In this document: positions 17,313-25,459 of the stretch, in pieces
Numbering within the stretch: the first letter of the stretch is position 1
Layout: each line of letters opens with the position of its first letter
NCBI GenBank assembly: GCA_018333655.1
Contig: JAGXTJ010000053.1
Location: 1 to 44,512 of the forward strand
Reading direction: 5' to 3'
Length of the DNA stretch: 44,512 bases
Source of the DNA: Bacillota bacterium
Lineage (GTDB): Bacteria; Bacillota; UBA994
Program-made: the position numbers and the translations under genes
The notes under the pieces: model-generated
Databases searched by the model: none
What the model saw: only the letters and a program-made list of their open reading frames with translations
What the model was told of the DNA's origin: nothing

Positions 17313-17654
17313 GGCAGAAGGAGCAGCCAAAATGTACAATACCCGGCTCCACCTCATTTCTAGTAGAAGTTTCTATAGTGACTATAGCTTACCCCCCCCC
17401 AATGTCAAGATTTATTGCTAATATTAAGTTAAATTAACATCTTAATAGTTAACCTAATTGGCCGCTCTAAAGACCACCCCTGCAAATCATCAGAGCATAG
17501 GCTCCTATTTCCCGAAGGTTTTACGCTGCCAGTTTCAATTACGGCTCCAGAGTGGGCCTAGCCAAAGAAGAAAACCCTTTGTGTTGGAATTTTTATCTAT
17601 TAAGTCGTTTTTCTCTACAACACAAGAACGCCAAAGGCGCAAAATCTCTGGCGT
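17313..17654. repeat. Module leader/upstream repeat, copy B
   Basis: Near-identical partner of 14258-14599. Here the repeat runs straight into the tRNA-fragment repeat at 17663 instead of a palindrome. No gene seen. Confidence 0.9.
17381..17408 (-). promoter_or_regulatory. Promoter B with perfect palindrome over the -10
   Basis: -35 TTGACA (17403-17408), 16-bp spacer rich in G, -10 TATAGT (17381-17386). The overlapping CTATAGTGACTATAG is a perfect 15-bp palindrome. The leader to the protease GTG is about 245 nt. Confidence 0.7.
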
Positions 17655-17666
17655 TACTAGTTCTTA

Positions 17667-17711
17667 TGGTGGGAGCAACAGGGTTCGAAACTGTGCCCTC
17701 TACCGTGTCAA
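17667..17711 (-). tRNA. 3' fragment of a tRNA gene (Val-GAC-like), right copy
   Basis: Minus-strand 3' tRNA remnant like that at 12209-12253: TTGACAC loop, GGTAG strand, T-arm around GGTTTCGAACCC-type sequence with some mismatches, and a CCACCA end. The 5' half is missing. The surrounding 125 bp (17663-17789) repeat those at 12205-12330. Confidence 0.65.
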
Positions 17712-17859
17712 CTAAGGGAATAGTCTATGTCCTCCTCAGGCGGGGTTGGTTAGGATCAGGAATAGCAATGGTTCATACTACTTGCTGCGAACATATGTTT
17801 TGCCCGCCCTTGCCCCTCTTGGATTGACCCAAGGGTGGAAGGTAGACGCTTACGGAGTA

Positions 17860-18621
17860 CTACAGCTGTTTGAACTTGTGCTCAAGAATCCGCACCGCCC
17901 CAATAGTGAGCAATGTACCCAGTGCTGTCACTTGTGCCAAGGCACCTATCCATTCAGTGGCGGGACTGAGCATAATAGACCTCATCATCTCAGCGCTGAT
18001 CGTCACGGGATTTATCATTACTAACAGATTTAGGGGCCATACGAATGCATCTTGCGGTGTGAAGATTGTTGATGCAAACATCATCACCATCGATAACAGG
18101 TTCATGGCGATTAGGAAGGTTTGCAGTGACTTCACCAACCCACATATTAGAAGATAAACTGACACAATAAGAATACTCCCTAATGGTAACCCGATTAAGG
18201 CAGCAAGCCACCGCAGAACATCCCACCGCAATCCAAACAACAGAGTCGTCGAGCCAAGCAACAGAAGACCATGGCAGGTGGCAACGATCGTAGTACCAAA
18301 ATACTTGGCCAGCACATACGTCCGCGGCGAGATCGGACATGACATTATCTCAAGGAGCATCCCCGAATCTCGTTCCTGGAATAGCGATTGTGAGTTGGAC
18401 ATGCTGCTGGTCAAGAGCGCGAGAACGGCAAGGCCGGGAACGGCAAATGCTGCATAGGAAATGGGATTACCATTGTGGATAACGTCCCCTACAGCTCGAC
18501 CCAAGGCAGTGGAAAGCAAAAGCGCGTAGATCACTGGAGTAGCTAGAGACAGGGCGACATTCGTCGGTGATTGCGTGTACAATTTAAGCTCACGGTATAC
18601 TAGCCCTAATAGAAGGCTCAC
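17860..18621 (-). CDS. ABC-2 type exporter permease
   Basis: 253 residues with six predicted membrane segments in the ABC2_membrane arrangement. The amphipathic N-terminus (LLLGLVYRELKLYTQSPTNV) is followed by hydrophobic spans near 25-45, 60-80, 105-130, 140-165, 170-190 and 225-245. The cytoplasmic loop with FQERDSGMLLEIMSCPISPRTY matches the conserved region of antibiotic and polysaccharide exporters. It overlaps the ATPase gene by 4 bp. The substrate is unknown. No self-resistance or biosynthetic gene is adjacent. Confidence 0.9.
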   Translation of the reverse strand: MSLLLGLVYRELKLYTQSPTNVALSLATPVIYALLLSTALGRAVGDVIHNGNPISYAAFAVPGLAVLALLTSSMSNSQSLFQERDSGMLLEIMSCPISPRTYVLAKYFGTTIVATCHGLLLLGSTTLLFGLRWDVLRWLAALIGLPLGSILIVSVYLLICGLVKSLQTFLIAMNLLSMVMMFASTIFTPQDAFVWPLNLLVMINPVTISAEMMRSIMLSPATEWIGALAQVTALGTLLTIGAVRILEHKFKQL

Positions 18622-19577
18622 CTTACTTCCCCCCCCACCAGTCGTACATAGGCCTCCTCAAACGTTACAGACCGGATAGAAATTGCGGAAATAGTAGCCT
18701 CACAGTCATGCAGAACTGCTACCACACGAGGCAGAGCTGCTTCTGGGGAGTTGCTCTCGAACACAAGTTCTGTGCTGGAGTGTCTAATAAGTCTAGCAGC
18801 GGGTATTTCGGTGATATTGGCACGCAATTCCTCCGAGAAGCGCCCGCGAATTTCTATGACATCCCCACCCACCAACCTAGCCAAGTTACGGGGAGTGTCA
18901 CCCCGAACCAGTTGACCACCTTTTAGTACGAATGCCCAGTCACTAACGGCAGCCATCTCATGCAGATCATGCGTTGTCCACAATACCGTAGTTCCCTTGG
19001 ACGTCAGCTGACGCACCTTAGACCACAGGGTTCTTCTGCTCTCCGGATCGACGCTTGCTGTCGGTTCATCCATTACCAGAAGTGGTGGGTCAAGGAGCAA
19101 CGCTCTTACGATTTGGACCTTCCGGCTTTCGCCACCGGAGAGCATAATCATTGGCTGCTGGAGTACCTTTTCCAAGCCGAAATCCCGCAGTAATTCCCTT
19201 GCTTTGGTCTCACTGGCCGCGACTTCAAGCCCGCGCAATCGAATGTATATCTGTACATTGTCCCAGACGCTCAAGAAAGCATCGACGCCGCTGCGCTGGT
19301 GGACAATGGCAGTTTGACCTCTGATCTGCATCCCTTGAGTCCTCGGCGCTAATCCGAGTACCGTGACTTGTCCGGAATCGTAGCTGGTAACACCTAAGAT
19401 AATTTTAACCAGAGTGGTCTTTCCCGCGCCATTTGGCCCAGCCAAACCGACTAAGCTCCCCTTGGGAACCTCCAACGCAAGACCCGCAAGGGCTTGTGTC
19501 CGACCATACTTCTTCCAAACATCACTGATCGCGATTGCAACTGTGAGATTACTAGTCACCTGCATTTCTTCTCCCAT
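18618..19577 (-). CDS. ABC transporter ATP-binding protein
   Basis: 319 residues. The ABC domain has Walker A GPNGAGKTT near residue 44, signature LSGGESRKVQ, Walker B LLVMDEPTAS and a switch histidine in TTHDLHE. The extra roughly 90-residue C-terminus (after RLVGGDVIEIRG) is typical of drug and lantibiotic exporter ATPases of the CcmA type. The start is uncertain: ATG at 19577 or the ATG four codons on. With the permease it forms a two-gene exporter; each half-transporter would dimerise at the membrane. Confidence 0.92.
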   Translation of the reverse strand: MGEEMQVTSNLTVAIAISDVWKKYGRTQALAGLALEVPKGSLVGLAGPNGAGKTTLVKIILGVTSYDSGQVTVLGLAPRTQGMQIRGQTAIVHQRSGVDAFLSVWDNVQIYIRLRGLEVAASETKARELLRDFGLEKVLQQPMIMLSGGESRKVQIVRALLLDPPLLVMDEPTASVDPESRRTLWSKVRQLTSKGTTVLWTTHDLHEMAAVSDWAFVLKGGQLVRGDTPRNLARLVGGDVIEIRGRFSEELRANITEIPAARLIRHSSTELVFESNSPEAALPRVVAVLHDCEATISAISIRSVTFEEAYVRLVGGEVR

Positions 19578-19661
19578 ATAGGGAATATCTTTCCTTCACG
19601 CATGCCAATGAATGAGAAGCCCTTAGGACACACTTGCTTATCTCCAACATAAAGATGTACC

Positions 19662-20090
19662 CTAGCCATTGTGGAAGCTGGATTCTGACATAACTACGAG
19701 ATCGGGCATCCAGCTGTAGAGTGAAGATAGTTGCGCGATAAAATCATCCACGGTCATGAGGTCGCACATATGCATGTTCCCACCCCAATAGCGGTTGTGG
19801 CACTTCACAAAGCGGACTTCGCTTCCACCTTCCCAGTCGTGCGGAGCAACGGCAATGGCCTCCATTACATGGGGAAGCATGAATCCGCTCGTGAATACCA
19901 ATACACGCCTAGCCAAGCAAGATTTAATTAGCGACCCTAACGCAGATAAATACTGTGGCTTGAAAGTCTCTACTAAACACATGCCAAGAAGAAGCGTCGG
20001 GTCGACAGGATACCCCTTAGGGCGGTACGGGTAAGACGGTGCCATGTCTTCGGTTATTACTACCTCATCGACTCGCGCCAATCTGTCCAC
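19662..20090 (-). CDS. DUF512-like protein (possibly a gene fragment)
   Basis: 142 residues from GTG. The stretch VRFVKCHNRYWGGNMHMCDLM, then TVDDFIAQL, follows the pattern of DUF512 (V.N.FFG..V.VAGLLTG.DI..QL), a domain normally found after a radical-SAM/PDZ part. LVFTSGFMLPHV and a final SESSFHNG sit where DUF512 has its TG... and FLDG motifs. No radical-SAM domain is present. An in-frame TAA lies just before the GTG, and a well-placed AGGAGG-ATG 22 bp upstream is out of frame. A frameshifted remnant is therefore as likely as a short functional gene. Confidence 0.5.
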   Translation of the reverse strand: MDRLARVDEVVITEDMAPSYPYRPKGYPVDPTLLLGMCLVETFKPQYLSALGSLIKSCLARRVLVFTSGFMLPHVMEAIAVAPHDWEGGSEVRFVKCHNRYWGGNMHMCDLMTVDDFIAQLSSLYSWMPDLVVMSESSFHNG

Positions 20091-20111
20091 TTTATCTTAC
20101 CGTTCACACCA

Positions 20112-20321
20112 TTAATTTAACACCTCCTCTCTTATGGCATCGCCTAATTCTCCTAGCCAATTTACAGTTTCGTCTAAAGCCTTGTCTGCCGCATTTTGCT
20201 TCCATCCGTTTCCCGCGATAAGAACAAGCCTCTCAAAAACTCATACGGAAGCCTTTTTAGCTGTTCCGCTCGTATCCTTTGTAAAGGCTAATCTAAAAAT
20301 GAGCCAATACAGCCACTTTTG
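20112..20321 (-). pseudogene. Relic open frame interrupted by TGA
   Basis: Reading the minus strand in one frame gives 26 codons, an in-frame TGA (20241-20243), then 42 codons ending in the protein-like LDETVNWLGELGDAIREEVLN and TAA. No start codon exists in the second segment. Immediately after its stop come AGGAGG and ATG-GTG-TGA, the broken start of the next gene. The stretch looks like the 3' end of a decayed gene once co-transcribed with 19662-20090. The family is not recognised. The rest of the gap up to 20567 shows only the terminator hairpin. Confidence 0.45.
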
Positions 20322-20528
20322 CTAATTGAAAAGTGAGCCACTCCGACCAAAAATCCTGCATGCTTTGTTTGCGAAACTGAGCAAACGGAGCAATTCGGAG
20401 AGCTCGAAATGGCTCAATACAAGAATATCAGAAGAATGTGCACGATGAAGAGATGTCAGAGCGTTCCATCGCCGCATTGCCGGGCCTCTCCAGCAATAGC
20501 GTACGACAGGGAGGACCTGTGCGACAGA

Positions 20529-20559
20529 ACGCCCCACCAGCTTACCGCAGATGGGGCGT
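20529..20559 (-). terminator. Hairpin after the small membrane protein gene
   Basis: Stem ACGCCCCA/TGGGGCGT 9 bp beyond the stop codon of 20568-20945; the following minus-strand sequence TTCTGTC is only weakly U-rich. Confidence 0.5.
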
Positions 20560-20567
20560 GGCAAAGC

Positions 20568-20945
20568 TTACGCCTTTGAATGTGGTGCTCTAATCTTAGC
20601 AAGTGCTTTGCGGCATAACGCCCACATGAGCTCAGTTGCCGTGAATACCACTGTACCAGTACCAATCACCATTAATAGCTCATGCCAAAGAACAGCTGCC
20701 TCAATTAAATCGCTCTGCACCGCCAAAAGCATCGCAACGTTAGCCACCCAACATGAGGTACCAATGCGTCCTCCTCGTCTCCTTGTCTCAAGTCTCTTGG
20801 CATCGCTCGCGTCTTGTTCCACGCGCCCACGACGCACCAAATCTCTCACGATAAAAACTGTTAAGAGGACCATAGCGCCAGCACCTATCAACATCAGCAT
20901 TACCTGCCATAATTCTAGCTCCATGCCTCCCGTACCAATTACCAT
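20568..20945 (-). CDS. Small three-helix membrane protein, full-length copy
   Basis: 125 residues from the ATG at 20945. Hydrophobic segments near residues 8-32, 62-78 and 85-108 are separated by a basic, acidic linker (RDLVRRGRVEQDASDAKRLE) and RRGGRIG. It is nearly identical to 27147-27593 until ATELMW, after which the two tails differ completely. The ATG, not the GTG four codons earlier, is used because the GTG lies inside the ribosome binding site. It follows the secreted-protein gene 34 bp downstream and is probably co-transcribed with it. The family is not recognised; size and topology would suit an immunity or holin-like protein, which is speculation. Confidence 0.75.
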   Translation of the reverse strand: MVIGTGGMELELWQVMLMLIGAGAMVLLTVFIVRDLVRRGRVEQDASDAKRLETRRRGGRIGTSCWVANVAMLLAVQSDLIEAAVLWHELLMVIGTGTVVFTATELMWALCRKALAKIRAPHSKA

Positions 20946-20979
20946 TGATGAAGTCACCCCCTAATGCTTGGCCCCTTAT

Positions 20980-21669
20980 TCAGGGCACAGTGACTAATCC
21001 GGTATGCGGACACACATGAACAACGCTATGCCCTAGCGTAATTTGTTCGGTGTGGAATTTCCATACTACATTGGGGCAAATGTTGCCATGATGATCGATA
21101 TACGCGAGCGCGGTACCCCATGCAATAGAGAGCACCATAGCTGCCTGCCAACTATGCAAGCCTACTTGATAAAGAACCATCCACTGCGTGGTTTGCCACA
21201 ATACTACCCCAAACATGACTACAAGAGACCCAACATGAACCCCCTCTAACTCCGGGCTCGCGGTTACGACCTCCTTGGCAACACCTGTGAGGAGGCTAAC
21301 CGCCGTTATTCCGTCGGTAGCGCTACTTGCGCTTACTTCGTTTCCTGATTGCATTCCGCCCCTCTGCACTGCGACCATATCACGCACTTGACGGGCAGCA
21401 TCAACAACCACCAATACTGTAGACAAATCCGGGTTGTTAGTGCTAAACGCAATGATGTCCACGTTGCCCCGGTGTGCAACACGCGGGTCTATTAACATTG
21501 TACCCTCACGGCTGAGCGACTCCCGAATTGCCAGATATGTGCTGTTCTGCATCAGAGATGCTATAAGGCACTCGACTGTACCTACGGCTGACTCAGCTCT
21601 AGCAACAGGAATCATGATGGTATTTACCAAAATCACCAAAGAAAGGACTACAACTAAACACGCTTTCAT
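20980..21669 (-). CDS. Secreted or membrane protein of unknown function
   Basis: About 229 residues from the ATG at 21669, which gives a clean signal peptide (MKACLVVVLSLVILVNTIMIPVARA, cleavage after ARA). An upstream TTG at 21690 and an ATG at 21684 are alternatives with no better ribosome binding site. A second hydrophobic region lies near 145-185 (GSLVVMFGVVLWQTTQW..AAMVLSIAWGTALAYI). The C-terminus has a C-x23-C pair and several histidines (DHHGNICPN, HSVVHVCPHTG), possibly metal binding. I do not recognise the family. First gene of a two-gene unit with the small membrane protein. Confidence 0.7.
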   Translation of the reverse strand: MKACLVVVLSLVILVNTIMIPVARAESAVGTVECLIASLMQNSTYLAIRESLSREGTMLIDPRVAHRGNVDIIAFSTNNPDLSTVLVVVDAARQVRDMVAVQRGGMQSGNEVSASSATDGITAVSLLTGVAKEVVTASPELEGVHVGSLVVMFGVVLWQTTQWMVLYQVGLHSWQAAMVLSIAWGTALAYIDHHGNICPNVVWKFHTEQITLGHSVVHVCPHTGLVTVP

Positions 21670-21701
21670 CCAATCTTGCCCCATTCTCAAACATTAGCTA
21701 A

Positions 21702-21731
21702 ATTTTACCTCACCCCCCTCCGGACTGTCAA
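21702..21731 (-). promoter_or_regulatory. Promoter of the secreted/small membrane protein pair
   Basis: -35 TTGACA (21726-21731), 18-bp spacer containing a G6 tract, -10 TAAAAT (21702-21707). The G-rich spacer recalls promoter B of the protease modules, although the rest differs. Confidence 0.55.
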
Positions 21732-21799
21732 GCACATTTTGACATAATTCTTTATTACATTCTGACAATCAATCGAACCAATCAACTAAACTAATCGCC

Positions 21800-22400
21800 G
21801 AGCAGACTGGGGCGCCCCCCTCCAGTCCTTCACACAACCGGACGTGAGCCTCTCGATTCATCCGGCTCGTGTCATCTGGCTTGCGGTAGTCTCCTTACGC
21901 ACTCCAGCGGGCAAAGAGTTTTACGTCTCGCTGGGCGACTTTACTTATCCAGCATGCTTCATGTCTTTGTGTCCTATGGAGATTCCGTACTTTCTTCCGC
22001 CTCCACTTTATAAGCGTCTTGTTTTTGATGACATCTTGATATTTCGATACTTCAACAAAGGTTCAGATTCCTTGGGGAATTTCAGTATTGATTGAAATTC
22101 TATTCGTCTCCGCAGTACTCACCTGCCGGAGTCTCTGCCCCCACTTTCCCCCTAACGCTCACCACCTCAGCCTGTGACTGAAGCAGTTTAGGGTGGTTTG
22201 AAGTCTCCACCTGCATGGCGACTCCCTCATCCTTTGTGCAACATGGTTGCAGTCGCGCTAACTGGGGAATTTCTGTGCCTACGGCTTTCATAAACTATTC
22301 CACATCCGTCCATGCTTTCCTGCCGCGTGTGCTACCTCCCTACTACATAGTAACAACTGAGCGACATCTTGCTCTATCAGTGCTTCGCCGCCAAGGATAG
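21800..22400 (-). mobile_element. Group II intron remnant without reverse transcriptase
   Basis: On the minus strand 21834-21868 reads GAGCCGGATGAATCGAGAGG and onward to CACGTCCGGTTGT. This is the domain V hairpin, with the AGC catalytic triad, a GAGA-type tetraloop, a 2-nt bulge and closing GAGCCGG/CCGGTT strands. A G-rich hairpin GGACTGG/CCAGTC follows as in domain VI. About 530 bp upstream of it contain no gene for an intron-encoded protein, and no clear GTGYG 5' end was found. Boundaries are approximate. Confidence 0.65.
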
Positions 22401-22467
22401 GCAGGAGTACGGAAAGGGGCAGAGAAATATCTGACAAGACCCTAAGTGAAAATGAGGAGTGAGGCCT

Positions 22468-24495
22468 GTGCAGAAACGCATGCTAGTTCCCCCCGACCTA
22501 CTTGCCTTAGCTTACCCGGGTGACATCGCTGTCTCGCCGAACGGGGAGTTAGTGGCCTATACTGTGACTCGCCTCGACCAAGACAAGGACGAGAGTAAGA
22601 CGGACCTCTACCTCTTTGAATTTGGCAGCGGGAACAGTCGGCGCCTCACCTACGGCGGCAAGGAGGGCAAGGGTTGTTTCTCGCCTGATAGCAGTCGTCT
22701 CGCCTTTGTTTCCGGGCGTGACGGCAAGAGCCAAATCTACATCATCGAGCTAGCGTTCGGGGGCGAGCCGTGGCGACTTACGACCGAAGAAAATGTTGCC
22801 GGCAACCTGTGTTGGTTCCCTTGCGGCACACGCCTTGCTTACAGTGCCAAAGTCTTTAGTCAGGAGGAAGGCTGGCAACCTTACCCGGGCGCGCCGGAGG
22901 GTGACTCCGCCAGGCTAAAGCACTTAGCCGACAAACCTCACGCAGACAAGCAGCCCGAGCCAGACAAAAAAGAGAACCTCGTTAAGGTAGTAACCCGTTT
23001 TAGCTACCGGCGCGACGGCAGCGGGTATTTCGGCGACGTGCGCGAACATGTCTTCGTGCGCGAAGTACCTATCGTGCCGCCGCAGTCGCCCTTGCCAGCG
23101 GAAGGGCGTCGGATCACAAGTGGGGATTTTGACTACACAAGCTGTGATGTGTCGCCCGACGGAAGCTGCATCGTAACGTCTGCGCGCCGCAGCAAAGACG
23201 CAGACTATGTGCTCGCGCGCGACCTGTGGGTGTTTCCAGTTGATGGGGGCACCGAGGAGCTGCTGTACGCCGCACCCAGCCCTACTAGCAACCCGCGCTT
23301 TTCTCCGTGCGGAGAGTATGTAAGTTTCCTCGGGCACGCAGGGGAGAGCGCGACCTCAACCACTACAGGGCTCTACTTGCTGCCTTTTTTTGGCCAAGAT
23401 CGATGCGCACATAGTGACGCGATAGCAGTCACCAAGCCCATCGACAGGCCCGCGCTTCCGGGGGGCTTTTGGCAAGGGAAGAGATTTGTGTTCCCTCTCG
23501 CCGATCAAGGCTGTGTGCACATCTATGCAGCGTCAGTAGATGGCACTGTGGAGGCCCTTCTGGCAGCGCAGCAGACTTCCTATTTATCTTTGGCCGGGGC
23601 AGGTAAGACCCTAGCCTACATTAAAGGTCGCTTTGACCTGTTGGAAGAAATATGGGCCTCGCGCGAAGGCGCAGAACGCGCGCTTACCGCTCACAACATG
23701 CAGGCGACGGCCGAGCTGCTGCTAGCTCCGGCCGAGCACATTGCCTTTGTCAGCGAGGACGGACAAGCGCTAGATGGGTGGCTCTTGTTACCCCCAGATC
23801 AGGCAGAGCAGACCGTGCACCCACTGATGCTATTCATCCATGGCGGGCCCCACGGCTGGTATGGACCACGCTTTATGCTCGATGCCCAAGTCTTTGCGGC
23901 TCTAGGCTATGCCGTGCTCCTGACTAACCCACGGGGAAGCGAGAGCTATGGTCAGCGTTTCGCTGATATTATCGATGGCAACTGGGGCGACCTCGACTGC
24001 GGCGATGTCTTGGCCGGTGTCAAGGCGGTGAACGCGCGCGGGGTTATCGACCAGTCGAAATTGTTCGCCCAAGGCTGGTCTTACGGCGGGTATCTCGCTT
24101 GCTGGCTGGTCACCAGGACCACCGAGTTTAACGCTGTTTGCGCCGGGGCACCGGTGTCTAACCTGCTTAGTGGCTACGGCACCTCCGACATCACCTTGGC
24201 CGACGAGCGCGAATACGGCGGCTCGCCTTGGGAAAGCGCCCCCCAGATGCTCCGCTCGTCCCCCGTCACTTTTGCTGACCGAGTCGAAACGCCCTTTATG
24301 TTGATGCACGGCGAGAACGACTTGCGCTGCCCCGTCAGCCAGAGCGAGGAATTCTACACAGCACTAAAAAGACAGGGTAAGGATGCGGTGCTGATTCGCT
24401 ACCCAGGCGAGTCCCATGGGCTCAAGCGCCCCCTGCATCGACTAGACAAACTTACGCGGCAGATAGCTTGGTTTGAGTATCACCGGCGTCGCTAG
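22468..24495 (+). CDS. S9 family peptidase (prolyl oligopeptidase / acylaminoacyl peptidase type)
   Basis: 675-residue cytosolic serine peptidase. The N-terminal two thirds form a beta-propeller with WD40-like TolB repeats (for example GDIAVSPNGELVAYTV, KGCFSPDSSRLAFVSGRDGK). The C-terminal alpha/beta hydrolase has LFIHGGPHGWY and the catalytic triad Ser538 (GWSYGGY), Asp618 (GENDLRCP) and His650 (GESHGL). It cleaves short peptides or N-acylated residues. The GTG at 22468 is chosen because GAGGAG is 8 bases upstream; a GTG three codons earlier lies within that site. It is plus-strand and convergent with the SDR gene. Confidence 0.93.
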   Translation: MQKRMLVPPDLLALAYPGDIAVSPNGELVAYTVTRLDQDKDESKTDLYLFEFGSGNSRRLTYGGKEGKGCFSPDSSRLAFVSGRDGKSQIYIIELAFGGEPWRLTTEENVAGNLCWFPCGTRLAYSAKVFSQEEGWQPYPGAPEGDSARLKHLADKPHADKQPEPDKKENLVKVVTRFSYRRDGSGYFGDVREHVFVREVPIVPPQSPLPAEGRRITSGDFDYTSCDVSPDGSCIVTSARRSKDADYVLARDLWVFPVDGGTEELLYAAPSPTSNPRFSPCGEYVSFLGHAGESATSTTTGLYLLPFFGQDRCAHSDAIAVTKPIDRPALPGGFWQGKRFVFPLADQGCVHIYAASVDGTVEALLAAQQTSYLSLAGAGKTLAYIKGRFDLLEEIWASREGAERALTAHNMQATAELLLAPAEHIAFVSEDGQALDGWLLLPPDQAEQTVHPLMLFIHGGPHGWYGPRFMLDAQVFAALGYAVLLTNPRGSESYGQRFADIIDGNWGDLDCGDVLAGVKAVNARGVIDQSKLFAQGWSYGGYLACWLVTRTTEFNAVCAGAPVSNLLSGYGTSDITLADEREYGGSPWESAPQMLRSSPVTFADRVETPFMLMHGENDLRCPVSQSEEFYTALKRQGKDAVLIRYPGESHGLKRPLHRLDKLTRQIAWFEYHRRR

Positions 24496-24501
24496 AGCAC
24501 T

Positions 24502-24565
24502 GCGACAGAGGGGACGGTTATTTTTGTCGCGCAATTCCGACAAAAAGAACCGTCCCCTCTGTCGC
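24502..24565. repeat. 64-bp palindromic element, copy 2
   Basis: Same element as 14600-14663 with one mismatch between arms (GGTTATTTTT against AAAAAGAACC). It fills the 77-bp gap between the converging S9 peptidase and SDR genes and could act as a bidirectional terminator. Confidence 0.95.
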
Positions 24566-24572
24566 TTAGGTC

Positions 24573-25406
24573 TTACTTGACCGACTGAGCTTGGAAGTCG
24601 AAGGCCTTTTTTAACAATTTTAGTCCCCATTTACCCAAACACTTGCGTATCAATATGATTACCCATGCATCTAAGCCCATAATCAGGTTTAGCTGCCCAC
24701 CTAAGTAAGCCCGCCAGACATTTTTAGCTGCTTGTTCAGGCCCAATTGATGCTTGTTTAATGAATGACCGATGCATCGCCTCACGCTTGTCTTCGGCCAT
24801 GCCGAGGGCATTTTTCATGATGTTGGTCTTAATTCCTCCCGGATAGACGTTAAGACAGCGGTGCGCTGTGCCAACAAACTCCATCTGCAAGCCTTCACCC
24901 AGACCACGCAAACCGAATTTGCTCACGCAGTATGGACTGTACCCATAAAGGCCAATTTGCCCGGCGAGGCTGCCGATGTTAATCACGCCACCTTGGGGAG
25001 ACTTTAGAATCAGAGGCAAGCAGGCTCTTACAGCATATATTGCTCCCAGTAGATTAACAGCTACCACCCTGTCATACAAAGTCGACTGTATATTTTCGAT
25101 CGGCTGTGGTGCCAAAGTGATGCCCGCATTATTGATCAGAATGTCGATTGCGCCATGGACTGCCAAAATGTCAGCACTTGTTTTTACCCAGAGACTTGGC
25201 TGACTGATATCAATGGGGTGAAGGGAAACTTGTACCGCGGGAAACAAGTCTTTAAGGTTCCTTTCTGCTTCATGGAGCGCATCCAGATTCAAATCAAGCA
25301 GTGCCAAGCTTGCCCCAAGCGCTACTGCTTCCTTCGCTAGAGCCAGACCAAGACCGCCAGCACCACCAGTTATCACTACAACCTTGTCTTTTAGTGGTTG
25401 CTTCAA
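24573..25406 (-). CDS. Short-chain dehydrogenase/reductase (SDR)
   Basis: 277-residue NAD(P)-dependent oxidoreductase. Cofactor motif TGGAGGLG near residue 14, NNAG near residue 91, and the catalytic Ser (INIGSLAG) and YCVSK (Tyr, Lys) are all present. DLNLD after the second strand suggests NAD preference. The C-terminal hydrophobic stretch (LNLIMGLDAWVIILI) may associate with membrane, as in some lipid-acting SDRs. TTG start with AAAGGAG 7 bases upstream. The substrate is unknown. It follows the NmrA-like gene, and both may be in one unit with MerR upstream. Confidence 0.88.
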   Translation of the reverse strand: MKQPLKDKVVVITGGAGGLGLALAKEAVALGASLALLDLNLDALHEAERNLKDLFPAVQVSLHPIDISQPSLWVKTSADILAVHGAIDILINNAGITLAPQPIENIQSTLYDRVVAVNLLGAIYAVRACLPLILKSPQGGVINIGSLAGQIGLYGYSPYCVSKFGLRGLGEGLQMEFVGTAHRCLNVYPGGIKTNIMKNALGMAEDKREAMHRSFIKQASIGPEQAAKNVWRAYLGGQLNLIMGLDAWVIILIRKCLGKWGLKLLKKAFDFQAQSVK

Positions 25407-25459
25407 GCTAATGCTCCTTTTACGATATTTCTTGCCGTCATCCTTTCCGACCCATACTT

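Noticed and set aside
12205-17789. Intact integrative element
   Set aside because: No integrase, recombinase, replication or transfer gene lies between the tRNA-fragment repeats, so only the traces can be reported.
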